This document shows, in pieces, positions 1-7,378 of a stretch of DNA of 16,940 nt. Made by a program: the position numbers and the translations under genes. The stretch is from Romboutsia sp. 13368 (lineage in GTDB: Bacteria; Bacillota; Clostridia; Peptostreptococcales; Peptostreptococcaceae). Location: NCBI RefSeq assembly GCF_018336475.1, contig NZ_CP048741.1:1882844-1899783 (forward strand). Reading direction: 5' to 3'. Numbering within the stretch: the stretch's first letter is position 1; each line of letters opens with the position of its first letter. The notes under the pieces are model-generated. The model made no database searches, had not been told where the DNA came from, and saw only the letters and a program-made list of their open reading frames with translations.

Positions 1-1
1 C

Positions 2-25
2 TTATTTAGGCATAAATATTTCCAT
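2..25 (-). other. Seven-codon mini-ORF with strong Shine-Dalgarno at window edge
   Basis: Reading leftwards past the spo0A terminator, the minus strand carries CCAGGAGG, five T residues, and an ATG. The frame that opens is only MEIFMPK followed by TAA. The Shine-Dalgarno is as good as any in the window and the spacing is ideal, so a ribosome could start here. It could be a leader peptide for a gene lying beyond the window, or a chance or decayed start. A TATAAT lies only about three bases upstream of the AGGAGG, too close to serve as a normal -10 for this start. Nothing else can be said without the flanking sequence. Confidence 0.2.
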
Positions 26-95
26 AAAAACCTCCTGGATTATAGGGTCATATCTTAATTTTTCCTATAAAATACTATATTATAATAAAATAAAA

Positions 96-129
96 AAATA
101 AAGTCTTCTAAACTTAGAAGACTTTATTT
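96..129 (-). terminator. Rho-independent terminator of spo0A
   Basis: A perfect 16-bp inverted repeat (arms 96-111 and 114-129) lies four bases after the spo0A stop codon. In the minus-strand transcript the hairpin runs into a U-rich tract (TTTATTTTTTTATTTTA), the classic intrinsic terminator arrangement. The two-base centre means the top pairs probably open to form a larger loop. Confidence 0.9.
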
Positions 130-133
130 TATA

Positions 134-949
134 TTATTTAACCATACTATGTTCTAATCTTAATTTATCAGCTATCATAGCTATGAATTCAGAGTTTGTT
201 GGTTTTCCTTTAGTCATATGAACTGTATATCCAAATAATTGATTTATAGTATCAACTTTTCCTCTACTCCATGCAACTTCTATCGCATGTCTTATAGCTC
301 TTTCTACTCTACTTGGAGTAGTGTTAAATTTCTTAGCTATACTTGGATATAATTCTTTAGTTACAGCCCCTAAAAGTTCAACATTTTCTATAACCATTTT
401 TATAGCTTCTCTTAAATATAAGTATCCTTTTATATGTGCTGGAACTCCTATTTCATGTATTATATTAGTTATCTCAGTTTCTATATTTCCTGGATTTCTT
501 ACAAACTCTGTTCTACTCATTTGTATATCTGCATGTGTTGCTCTTGGCTTAGTTTCTATATGATTTGTTTTATTTGATACTAATTCTCTTATTCTATTTA
601 TAAATATAACAAAGTCAAAAGGCTTAACTATATAATAATCTGCTCCTAAATTTATTGCAGATTGTGTTATTTTATCTTGACCTACTGCAGATAAAACTAT
701 TATTTTTGGCATCTTAGGAAGGTTCATAGAATTTAACTTTTCTATTACACCTAATCCATCTAAATGTGGCATTATTACATCTAATACTAATAAATCTGGC
801 TGAGTTTTATTAACTAAGTCTAAAGCTTCTATACCATCTTTTGCTATTCCTAATATTTCTATATCATTTTCATTTGATAAATATTCCTTTAAAACCTGAC
901 AAAAGTCCTTATTATCATCAGCTAAAACTATCTTTATTTTCTCGTTCAC
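134..949 (-). CDS. spo0A: Sporulation master response regulator Spo0A
   Basis: This is the transcription factor that commits the cell to sporulation when phosphorylated. Its 271 residues match the usual family length (about 265-275). The N-terminal receiver domain (about residues 5-120) shows the acidic pair D11/D12, the phospho-acceptor D57 in LLVLDVIMP, S87 and K109. After a variable linker (about 125-150), the C-terminal effector domain contains the Spo0A recognition-helix region (SRVERAIRHAIEVAWSRG) and the conserved tail (GKPTNSEFIAMIADKLR). The start is GTG at 949-947, supported by AGGGGGAA seven bases upstream; no ATG is as well placed. It follows spoIVB with a 137-bp gap holding a sigma-H-type promoter and has its own terminator, so it is probably monocistronic. 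Identification is essentially certain. Which kinases feed it cannot be judged here. Confidence 0.98.
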   Translation of the reverse strand: MNEKIKIVLADDNKDFCQVLKEYLSNENDIEILGIAKDGIEALDLVNKTQPDLLVLDVIMPHLDGLGVIEKLNSMNLPKMPKIIVLSAVGQDKITQSAINLGADYYIVKPFDFVIFINRIRELVSNKTNHIETKPRATHADIQMSRTEFVRNPGNIETEITNIIHEIGVPAHIKGYLYLREAIKMVIENVELLGAVTKELYPSIAKKFNTTPSRVERAIRHAIEVAWSRGKVDTINQLFGYTVHMTKGKPTNSEFIAMIADKLRLEHSMVK

Positions 950-1021
950 TAAAATTCCCCCTATTAATAAAACATTTTATTTTTTATATTAAATATTATC
1001 AAAAGTTTTTCACTTTAAGCA

Positions 1022-1050
1022 TATTCGACATACTAAAATTATATTCCTTC
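1022..1050 (-). promoter_or_regulatory. Sigma-H-type promoter of spo0A
   Basis: On the minus strand GAAGGAATA (1042-1050) matches the sigma-H -35 consensus RNAGGAWWW at all defined positions. Twelve bases later, GTCGAATA (1022-1029) matches the -10 consensus RNNGAAWW. The predicted transcription start is near 1014, giving a 5' leader of about 65 nt. Sigma-H control of spo0A is established in Bacillus subtilis and Clostridioides difficile, so a match in exactly this gap is credible. The site was found by eye. Confidence 0.8.
1024..1030 (-). promoter_or_regulatory. Candidate Spo0A box (0A box)
   Basis: The heptamer TGTCGAA on the minus strand is an exact match to the core 0A-box sequence recognised by Spo0A. 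It overlaps the putative sigma-H -10 element almost completely. The same bases satisfy the -10 consensus, so it may be a real Spo0A site allowing autoregulation or merely the -10 hexamer. A scan for exact copies found none elsewhere in the window. Confidence 0.5.
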
Positions 1051-1086
1051 AATCTATTGAAAATTTTAATATTTATTATTATTTTT

Positions 1087-2115
1087 TTAACGTTTACTAT
1101 CTAATTCTATCATTTCATCTATAAAAATACCATAGCCTTTTTTAGGATTATTTTTAATTACATGAGTTATCGCTCCAATTAGCTTATTATCTTGTATTAT
1201 AGGTGCCCCACTCATGCCTTGAATAATACCACCTGTATAGTTAATTAATCTAGAATCTGTAACTGTTATAGAAATTTGTCTATCACTTTGTTTGTTAGTT
1301 GATATATCATCTATATTTATATCATAACTTGTTATGTTTTTGTCTTTATCTTCTAATAATATAATAGCTTTTCCTAATTTTATATCTTTTTTATTACCTA
1401 CTTCAATTAATTGAGATTTTTTTAGATTTTCTTCTTTAAACTCTCCAACAATTCCAAAATTTGAATTATGATTAAATTTACCAATAGGATTTTCAAAGTC
1501 AAAATCACCATATATATATCCTGGATTTAAATCAGTTGCCTTTTTAATATTTAAGTTTGTAGATGAATATATATATCCTTGCTTTATTTTTAATAATTCA
1601 TTTGTATCTGAATCGGTTATTGCATGTCCTATACCCTTAAATGAAGAGTGTTGTGGATCATAAAATGTAACTGTACCTATTCCTGATATTTTATCCCTAA
1701 CCCACAAACCCAATCGTTTACCATTTAAATCTTCTTTTATACTTATATATTCACTCATATATTCATTATTTCGTTGAAAATTTATTTTAACTTTTTCTTC
1801 ATTTATATTATCAATAATTTTAGATATATCTTGATTATTTTCAATTTTTATATCATTTATAGCTACTATATTGTCTCCTTTTTTTATTCCGCCTATATAC
1901 TCTATATCTTCATCTTCATATCCTATAACAAGTACTCCATCTGTATCTGCCTTTATACCTACTATTTGCCCTAAAGGATATACATATTTTTTATCATTAT
2001 TATTAATATTTATAATATCTATACTGTTATTTGAAATTAAATTTTCATAAAAATAAGTACATAATATAAAACAACCAATCAAAATCGAAAACAATATAAG
2101 ATTTTTCTTCTTCAT
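1087..2115 (-). CDS. spoIVB: SpoIVB serine peptidase (S55 family), intercompartmental signalling protease
   Basis: SpoIVB is made in the forespore and secreted into the intermembrane space, where in Bacillus it cleaves SpoIVFA to release pro-sigma-K processing. The 342-residue product has an N-terminal membrane anchor (about residues 6-22), a PDZ-like region (about 55-115) and the S55 peptidase domain. In numbering from this start, the catalytic triad can be read as H164 (GIGHAITD), D287 (TVTDSRL) and S302 (GMSGAP); the D-to-S spacing of 15 equals that of the B. subtilis enzyme. A longer frame could begin at a TTG at 2127, but that TTG lies inside the GGAGG that sits five bases before the ATG at 2115, so the ATG is chosen. 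It lies upstream of spo0A as in other spore formers. Whether its usual target exists in this organism cannot be seen here. Confidence 0.95.
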   Translation of the reverse strand: MKKKNLILFSILIGCFILCTYFYENLISNNSIDIININNNDKKYVYPLGQIVGIKADTDGVLVIGYEDEDIEYIGGIKKGDNIVAINDIKIENNQDISKIIDNINEEKVKINFQRNNEYMSEYISIKEDLNGKRLGLWVRDKISGIGTVTFYDPQHSSFKGIGHAITDSDTNELLKIKQGYIYSSTNLNIKKATDLNPGYIYGDFDFENPIGKFNHNSNFGIVGEFKEENLKKSQLIEVGNKKDIKLGKAIILLEDKDKNITSYDINIDDISTNKQSDRQISITVTDSRLINYTGGIIQGMSGAPIIQDNKLIGAITHVIKNNPKKGYGIFIDEMIELDSKR

Positions 2116-2134
2116 ACAAACCTCCAACCCTTAT

Positions 2135-2162
2135 ATATTATGTACTTATAATTCCATTTCAA
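2135..2162 (-). promoter_or_regulatory. Tentative spoIVB promoter
   Basis: Because recN ends in a terminator just upstream, spoIVB should have its own promoter in this 61-bp gap. The best vegetative-type match is TTGAAA (2157-2162), 16 bases, then TAATAT (2135-2140). A forespore sigma-G promoter would be expected from biology. A CATNHTA-like -10 (CATAATA) does overlap the same place, but no -35 GHATR is seen at the right spacing. Confidence 0.3.
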
Positions 2163-2176
2163 GAAAAATATATTCA

Positions 2177-2205
2177 AAAAAGAAGCCATTTAAAGGCTTC
2201 TTTTT
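2177..2205 (-). terminator. Intrinsic terminator overlapping the recN stop codon
   Basis: An 11-bp perfect stem (2177-2187 with 2195-2205) has a 7-base loop. On the minus strand the upstream arm encodes the last codons of recN (K-R-S-L) and the TAA stop lies in the loop. A run of six T follows the downstream arm. This separates the dxs-tlyA-recN unit from spoIVB. Confidence 0.85.
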
Positions 2206-3872
2206 GCTAATTCTATTATTTCAGTAGCATGTTCCATAGTTTTTTCAGTTATATTACTTCCTGCTATAAGTCTTGCTATCTCATCTTTTCGCTGGTTATC
2301 ATCTAATTTTCTTATTGATGTAAATGTCCTTTCATTTGATGTACTTTTTTCTATACAATAATGAGTATCTGCAGTAGCTGCAATTTGTGGTAAATGCGTT
2401 ATACATATAATTTGCTTTTTCTTACCTATATTACTAAGCTTTTCTCCAACTATTTGAGCAGCTATACCACTTATTCCTGTATCTATTTCATCAAATACTA
2501 AAGTATCTATTTGATCAATATCTGCAAGTATAGTTTTAAATGCAAGCATAAATCTAGACATTTCTCCACCTGATGCAACTTTATATATAGGCTTTATATC
2601 CTCTCCTAAGTTAAAGGATATCATAAATTCTATATCATCTTGACCTTTTATATTAAATGTACTTTCTTCAAAATTAACTTTAAATATAACATTTTTCATA
2701 TTTAAACTCTTAAGTTCGATTAATAAAACTTTTTCTAATTCTGAAGCTACTTCTTTTCTAGCTTTTGTAAGCTCATCCGCTCTATTTTTCAGAGTTTTCT
2801 CAAGTTTTTGTATTTCTAATTTTAACTCTTCTACTCTTTCATCTCTATTTAATATTTCTTCTAGCCTAAACTTTATCTTTTCATAATAATTGAATATATC
2901 ATCTATAGAATCTCCATACTTTCTTCTTAGATTATTTATTTCATCTACTCTAGATTCTATTTGTTCAAGTTCATATGGCTCGAAATCTATATTTTCTTTA
3001 TAGTTTCTTATATCTCTAGATATATCTTGAAGCTCATACATTATTCTTTCTATATCAGAGTTATACGCCTCTAAAGCCTTATCATATTGAGATATTAAAC
3101 TTAACTCTTTTACTGCATTTCCTATTAAATCAACAGAATTTACTGATCCATTATATAAATTTTGGTATGCTGAGTTTAAATTACTGTATATTTTTTCACT
3201 ATTTCTGTATACATCTCTTTGTTTTAACAAGTCTTCATATTCATCTTTACTCAAATTAGCTGACTCAATCTCATTTATTTGAAACTTTAATAAATCAATC
3301 TCTCTTTGAATTTGCATATCATCTTTATCTTCAGTTAATAAATTTAATGCTTTTTTCACTTCACTATATTCATCATATATAGATTTATATTGATCCTTAT
3401 ATTTTTCTAATTCTAATTCTCCAAATAAATCTAAAAAATCTAAATGTGTTTCTTTATTAAATAAAGCTTGATTTTGGTGTTGTCCATGTACATCTATTAA
3501 AGTTGATGCTATATCTTTTAGCACAGATAATTTAACTGTTCTTCCATTAACTCTAGCAACACTTTTTCCATCAGAATAAATAACTCTTGTTATTATTAAT
3601 AAATTATCTTCATCTAAATCTAGATCATTTTCATGTAAAACTCTCTTTAAGTTACTACTTTCTGAATAAAATACAGTTTCTATTACGCCTTTATCTGTAC
3701 CTTTTCTTAAAAAAGATCTATCATATTTTTCGCCTAGGCATAATCCTAAAGCATCTATTATTATAGATTTACCTGAACCTGTTTCACCAGTTAGTATATT
3801 TAAGTTCTTATCTATCCCTAGTCTTAATTCTTCAACTAGTGCACAGTTTTTCATATATAACTCAAGGATCAA
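2190..3872 (-). CDS. recN: DNA repair ATPase RecN
   Basis: RecN is an SMC-like ATPase that acts early in double-strand-break repair and bridges DNA ends on the nucleoid. The 560-residue length is normal. The N-terminal ATPase half carries Walker A at 29-36 (GETGSGKS) and HGQHQNQAL at 129-137. A central coiled-coil-rich arm spans about 155-400 with heptad-like charged residues. The C-terminal half has the ABC signature SGGEMSR (434-440), Walker B TLVFDEID (457-464) and THLPQIAA (492-499). The start is TTG at 3872-3870, preceded by GAGGGGGA; it is preferred over the ATG six codons later because the family begins with a MxLELxIKN-type strand. The 37-bp spacing to tlyA suggests co-transcription. 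No LexA-type operator was seen. Confidence 0.97.
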   Translation of the reverse strand: MILELYMKNCALVEELRLGIDKNLNILTGETGSGKSIIIDALGLCLGEKYDRSFLRKGTDKGVIETVFYSESSNLKRVLHENDLDLDEDNLLIITRVIYSDGKSVARVNGRTVKLSVLKDIASTLIDVHGQHQNQALFNKETHLDFLDLFGELELEKYKDQYKSIYDEYSEVKKALNLLTEDKDDMQIQREIDLLKFQINEIESANLSKDEYEDLLKQRDVYRNSEKIYSNLNSAYQNLYNGSVNSVDLIGNAVKELSLISQYDKALEAYNSDIERIMYELQDISRDIRNYKENIDFEPYELEQIESRVDEINNLRRKYGDSIDDIFNYYEKIKFRLEEILNRDERVEELKLEIQKLEKTLKNRADELTKARKEVASELEKVLLIELKSLNMKNVIFKVNFEESTFNIKGQDDIEFMISFNLGEDIKPIYKVASGGEMSRFMLAFKTILADIDQIDTLVFDEIDTGISGIAAQIVGEKLSNIGKKKQIICITHLPQIAATADTHYCIEKSTSNERTFTSIRKLDDNQRKDEIARLIAGSNITEKTMEHATEIIELAKRSL

Positions 3873-3909
3873 TTTAAATCCCCCTCTTTTTTATATATTT
3901 AATATTTAT

Positions 3910-4722
3910 CTATTTACTTAAGTTATGAGAAGCTTCAACTACTTCTACTATTTTTTTATTATAATTTTCTCTATTAAATTCAAATGATTCATTTGTAACT
4001 TTTAAATGTATTAAATACTCTATATTACCTTCTGGACCTTTTATAGGCGAATAATCTAAGTCTAATATTTCAAATCCATTTTCAACTGCAAAATTAGATA
4101 TCATTTCTATAACTTCTATATGTGTAGATTTTTCTCTTACTACACCTTTTTTCCCTACTTTTTCTCTTCCTGCTTCAAATTGAGGTTTTATAAGTGCTAC
4201 AACTTCTCCACCTTCACGAATAAGCTCTTTACATTTAGGAAGAACTAACTTTAGAGATATAAATGAAACATCTATAGATGCAAAGTCTGCAAATTCTTTT
4301 GTATCTTCTATTGTAACATGTCTTATATTAGTTCTTTCCATACAAACAACTCTCTCATCTTGTCTTAATTTCCAAGCAAGTTGTCCATATCCTACATCAA
4401 TAGAAAATACTTTTACTGCTCCATTTTGAAGCATACAATCTGTAAATCCACCTGTAGATGCACCGATATCCATACAAACTTTTCCTTCTAATGTTAAATC
4501 AAAGTTTTTCATTGCTTTTTCAAGCTTAAGTCCACCTCTACTTACATAAGGTATTGGATCTCCTTTTACTAGTATATCAGCATTTTCATCAACATCTACT
4601 CCAGCTTTATCACATCTTTGATTGTTTACAAATACAACTCCAGCCATTATAGCTTTTTTTGCTCTTTCTCTACTTTCAAAGTATCCCTTTTCTACTAATA
4701 ATAAATCTATTCTTTTTTTCAT
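3910..4722 (-). CDS. tlyA: TlyA family rRNA 2'-O-methyltransferase (S4 plus FtsJ-like domains)
   Basis: TlyA-family proteins, historically called haemolysins, methylate ribose 2'-OH groups in rRNA (C1409 of 16S and C1920 of 23S rRNA in mycobacteria). The 270-residue product starts with an S4 RNA-binding domain (about residues 3-62, including ESRERAKKAIMAGVVFVN), then SRGGLKLE (61-68). The Rossmann methyltransferase domain has the SAM-binding motif DIGASTGGFTD (85-95), an SIDVGYGQLAWKLR segment and KPQFE beginning at K179. The ATG is preceded by AAAGG. It lies 17 bp after dxs, an arrangement conserved in many Firmicutes. Target nucleotides in this organism are inferred from the family only. 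Confidence 0.93.
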   Translation of the reverse strand: MKKRIDLLLVEKGYFESRERAKKAIMAGVVFVNNQRCDKAGVDVDENADILVKGDPIPYVSRGGLKLEKAMKNFDLTLEGKVCMDIGASTGGFTDCMLQNGAVKVFSIDVGYGQLAWKLRQDERVVCMERTNIRHVTIEDTKEFADFASIDVSFISLKLVLPKCKELIREGGEVVALIKPQFEAGREKVGKKGVVREKSTHIEVIEMISNFAVENGFEILDLDYSPIKGPEGNIEYLIHLKVTNESFEFNRENYNKKIVEVVEASHNLSK

Positions 4723-4739
4723 GAATTAACCTTTCTAGT

Positions 4740-6596
4740 TTATAAACTTTTTATTTTGTCTGCTATCTTACTTGGTGATAATCCTACACTCTCATATATC
4801 TCATCTGTGCTTCCATGAGGTATAAATTCTTCAGGTAAAGCTATATTAGTTATGTCTACATTATACTTGTTGTCTATAATAAATTTATTTATATTAGTTG
4901 AAAATCCACCAGTTATAACATTATCTTCTATCGTTACCACCCTTTTATGGTTATTAAATAAATCATTTAATAGCTTTGTATCTATTGGTTTTAAAAATCT
5001 TGCATTAACTATAGTTGGATTTATACCTACTTCTAATAATAGATCTTTTGCTTGTAGTGCATGTTTTACCATTGTTCCAATAGCTAATATAACAATATCT
5101 TTTCCTTGAGATATTACTTCATAGCTACCAATTTCTATAGGATCATAAGCTCCTGTTTCTATATAATAGCTATTTCCTCTTGGATATCTAATTGCAACTG
5201 GAGAATTCATATTTGATGATAACTCCATCATTAAATCTAATTCTTTACTATCTTTAGGAGCCATTACAGTTATATTCGGTATATTATTTAAATAACTTAA
5301 ATCAAACATACCATGATGAGTTTCTCCATCATTTCCAACTATACCAGCTCTATCAATTAAAAAAGTTACCGGCTTACTTGTTATACATACATCATGTATA
5401 ATCTGATCATATGCTCTTTGTAAAAAAGATGAATATACTGCAAAGTATGGTTTCATTCCATTTTTTGCAAGACCAGCCGCAAATGTAGTAGCATGTTGTT
5501 CTGCTATACCTACATCATAATATCTATTCGGATGATTTTTTTCAAATATATTAAGTCCTGTTCCAGATGGCATAGCTGCAGTTATAGCTACTATATTTTT
5601 ATTTTTATCAGCCATATCACTTAACTTTTGACCGACTTGTTTAGATATTGATATAGCATCCGATGGCTTTATACCTGTCTTTATATCAAACTTCGATACT
5701 CCATGGTATTTATCAGGTTGTTCTTCTGCAAATCTATAACCTTTACCCTTTTTAGTTATTACATGTAAAAGAACTGGACCTTTTTTATATTTAGCTTTAT
5801 TTAAAACTTCTATAACTTCTTTAGTATTATGACCATCTATTGGACCATAGTATTTTATACCTATAGATTCAAAGAAAGAACATTCATGAGGTGTAAATTT
5901 ACTAATAATACTATCTTTCATCTTATTTGCGGTTTTAGATATTATATTACCTCCTGGAGATACTTGTAATATCTTTTCAACTTCATCTTTTACCTTATTA
6001 ACAGTGGAATTTCTTATTATACTAGATAAATATCTCGACATTCCACCAACATTTTTATCTATAGACATTTCATTATCATTTAAAATTATTATCATATCAG
6101 TATTTGTATATCCAATATGATTTAATGCTTCAAGTGCCATACCTCCAGTTATAGAACCATCGCCTATAACTGCTATTACACTACTATTTTCTTTTTTTAT
6201 ATCTCTAGCACAAGCAATCCCTTGAGCTATTGATATAGATGTACTACTGTGTCCTGTATCAAATATATCATGCTCGCATTCACATTCTTTTGGAAAGCCA
6301 CTCATCCCATTAAATTGTCTAAGGCTTCTGAATTCATCTTTTCTTCCTGTAACAATTTTATGCACATAAGATTGATGTCCAACATCCCATACTATCTTAT
6401 CTTTAGGACTATCAAATACCTTATGAAGTGCTAAAGTTAGCTCTACCACACCTAAATTAGATGCTAAATGTCCACCTGTCTTAGATACTGACCTAACTAA
6501 AAATTTTCTTATATCTTTAGCTAGTAAATCTAATTCTTCTACAGTCATATTCTTTATGTCTTGTGGAGAATCTACCTTGTCTAAATATCTATACAT
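4740..6596 (-). CDS. dxs: 1-deoxy-D-xylulose-5-phosphate synthase
   Basis: Dxs condenses pyruvate and glyceraldehyde 3-phosphate to 1-deoxy-D-xylulose 5-phosphate, the entry step of the MEP isoprenoid pathway, using thiamine diphosphate (TPP). The 618 residues match the family. Visible landmarks include TGGHLASNLG with H43, H116 in DTGHSSTS, the TPP-binding GDGS (145-148) followed by LNDNEMS (172-178), and the conserved E366 in GIAEQHAT that activates the cofactor. A transketolase-like pyrimidine-binding domain and C-terminal domain follow. The ATG has AAGGTGA six bases upstream. It is the first gene of the dxs-tlyA-recN run, downstream of an intergenic region; ispA, another isoprenoid gene, lies in the neighbouring unit. 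Confidence 0.98.
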   Translation of the reverse strand: MYRYLDKVDSPQDIKNMTVEELDLLAKDIRKFLVRSVSKTGGHLASNLGVVELTLALHKVFDSPKDKIVWDVGHQSYVHKIVTGRKDEFRSLRQFNGMSGFPKECECEHDIFDTGHSSTSISIAQGIACARDIKKENSSVIAVIGDGSITGGMALEALNHIGYTNTDMIIILNDNEMSIDKNVGGMSRYLSSIIRNSTVNKVKDEVEKILQVSPGGNIISKTANKMKDSIISKFTPHECSFFESIGIKYYGPIDGHNTKEVIEVLNKAKYKKGPVLLHVITKKGKGYRFAEEQPDKYHGVSKFDIKTGIKPSDAISISKQVGQKLSDMADKNKNIVAITAAMPSGTGLNIFEKNHPNRYYDVGIAEQHATTFAAGLAKNGMKPYFAVYSSFLQRAYDQIIHDVCITSKPVTFLIDRAGIVGNDGETHHGMFDLSYLNNIPNITVMAPKDSKELDLMMELSSNMNSPVAIRYPRGNSYYIETGAYDPIEIGSYEVISQGKDIVILAIGTMVKHALQAKDLLLEVGINPTIVNARFLKPIDTKLLNDLFNNHKRVVTIEDNVITGGFSTNINKFIIDNKYNVDITNIALPEEFIPHGSTDEIYESVGLSPSKIADKIKSL

Positions 6597-6931
6597 ATTA
6601 TTTCACCTTTTAATTGACCAAATTTTATTGACTCTTATCTCTTATCTCTTGTTTCTTTTTAACTATTAAATTATAGAATTACATCTACAATTTATAATTC
6701 ATATTTAATTATTTATATAAATAGTAAATATGATAGTAAATATGATATAACTTTTAAGCATTAAGGTATAATCTCTATCATCTAAAAAAGCCTTCTATGA
6801 GAAGACTTTTTTCTTTACATAGTTTTAATACACATTAAAAATTAATATATCTTAGTATTGACTTATACATATTAATTTTATAACATAATAAAACATAAAA
6901 AATTATATCATATTTTCTATATCTTTTCAAT
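6597..6931. other. 335-bp intergenic region between the PAP2-like gene and dxs
   Basis: No plausible coding frame was found. Reading on the minus strand, it holds the 3' untranslated region of the PAP2-like gene (about 6813-6931), the terminator (6784-6812), then about 187 bp of AT-rich DNA that must carry the dxs promoter. A TATAAT lies at 6670-6675 but no convincing -35 sits at 16-18 bp. Two perfect tandem copies of ATAGTAAATATG occupy 6721-6744, and a short period-7 CTCTTAT run lies near 6632-6650. Confidence 0.6.
6784..6812 (-). terminator. Intrinsic terminator after the nusB-to-PAP2 gene run
   Basis: Thirteen-base arms (6784-6796, 6800-6812) enclose a 3-base loop. The single non-Watson-Crick pair is a G-U wobble in the minus-strand RNA but a C-A mismatch in the plus-strand RNA, so the structure favours minus-strand transcripts. 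Six U residues form the 3' side of the stem. It lies 119 bp past the stop of the PAP2-like gene. Confidence 0.75.
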
Positions 6932-7369
6932 TTAAGCAAAAACTACAGCTGTTATTATACCTAATATTGCACCAAATAAAACTTCTTTTGGAGTATGACC
7001 TATTAGTTCCTTTAATCTTTTTTGCTCTATATGTTTTTTATGTTGAATATCATCTAATATTTGATTCAAAATTGCTGCTTGTTTACCAACAGCTCTTCTT
7101 ACTCCACTAGCATCATACATTATTATCAATGCAAATACAGATGATATAGCAAAATCTATCGAGTTAAATCCTCTTTCTATTCCAACTAATGTTGCTAAAC
7201 TTGTTACAAATGAGCTATGTGAGCTTGGCATTCCTCCTGAAGTAACTATTCTTGAAAGTTGTATAAATTTTTCTTTACCTGTAAATATTTTAATAAATTG
7301 TGCCAAAAAACAAGCAAGTATACTTATCCATAAGACCTTGTTACTGAAAATTTCCGAAAAAAAGTCCAT
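6932..7369 (-). CDS. Divergent PAP2 family membrane protein (YuiD/DUF212-like)
   Basis: This is a 145-residue membrane protein of the divergent PAP2 (acid phosphatase/haloperoxidase-related) family, normal length. Hydrophobic segments lie near residues 12-30, 48-63, 72-86 and 128-145. The family signatures are SGGMPSSHSS (44-53), corresponding to the PAP2 PSGH motif, DASGVRRAVGKQA (about 86-98) and IGHTPKEVLFGAILG (about 123-137), which supplies a second histidine. The ATG follows AAGGAGG, which overlaps the ispA stop, so it is very probably translated with ispA. The biochemical substrate of this family is not established to my knowledge. Its place directly after ispA and near dxs suggests, as inference only, a phosphatase acting on a prenyl or polyprenyl phosphate. 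Confidence 0.88.
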   Translation of the reverse strand: MDFFSEIFSNKVLWISILACFLAQFIKIFTGKEKFIQLSRIVTSGGMPSSHSSFVTSLATLVGIERGFNSIDFAISSVFALIIMYDASGVRRAVGKQAAILNQILDDIQHKKHIEQKRLKELIGHTPKEVLFGAILGIITAVVFA

Positions 7370-7378
7370 TTTTCCTCC

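Noticed and set aside
62..70. Sigma-H -35-like ATAGGAAAA downstream of spo0A
   Set aside because: No RNNGAAWW -10 element is found 11-12 bases further on, so the match is taken as chance.
2116..2127. TTG start four codons upstream for spoIVB
   Set aside because: The TTG lies within the GGAGG ribosome binding site of the downstream ATG, so it cannot be a separately recognised start.
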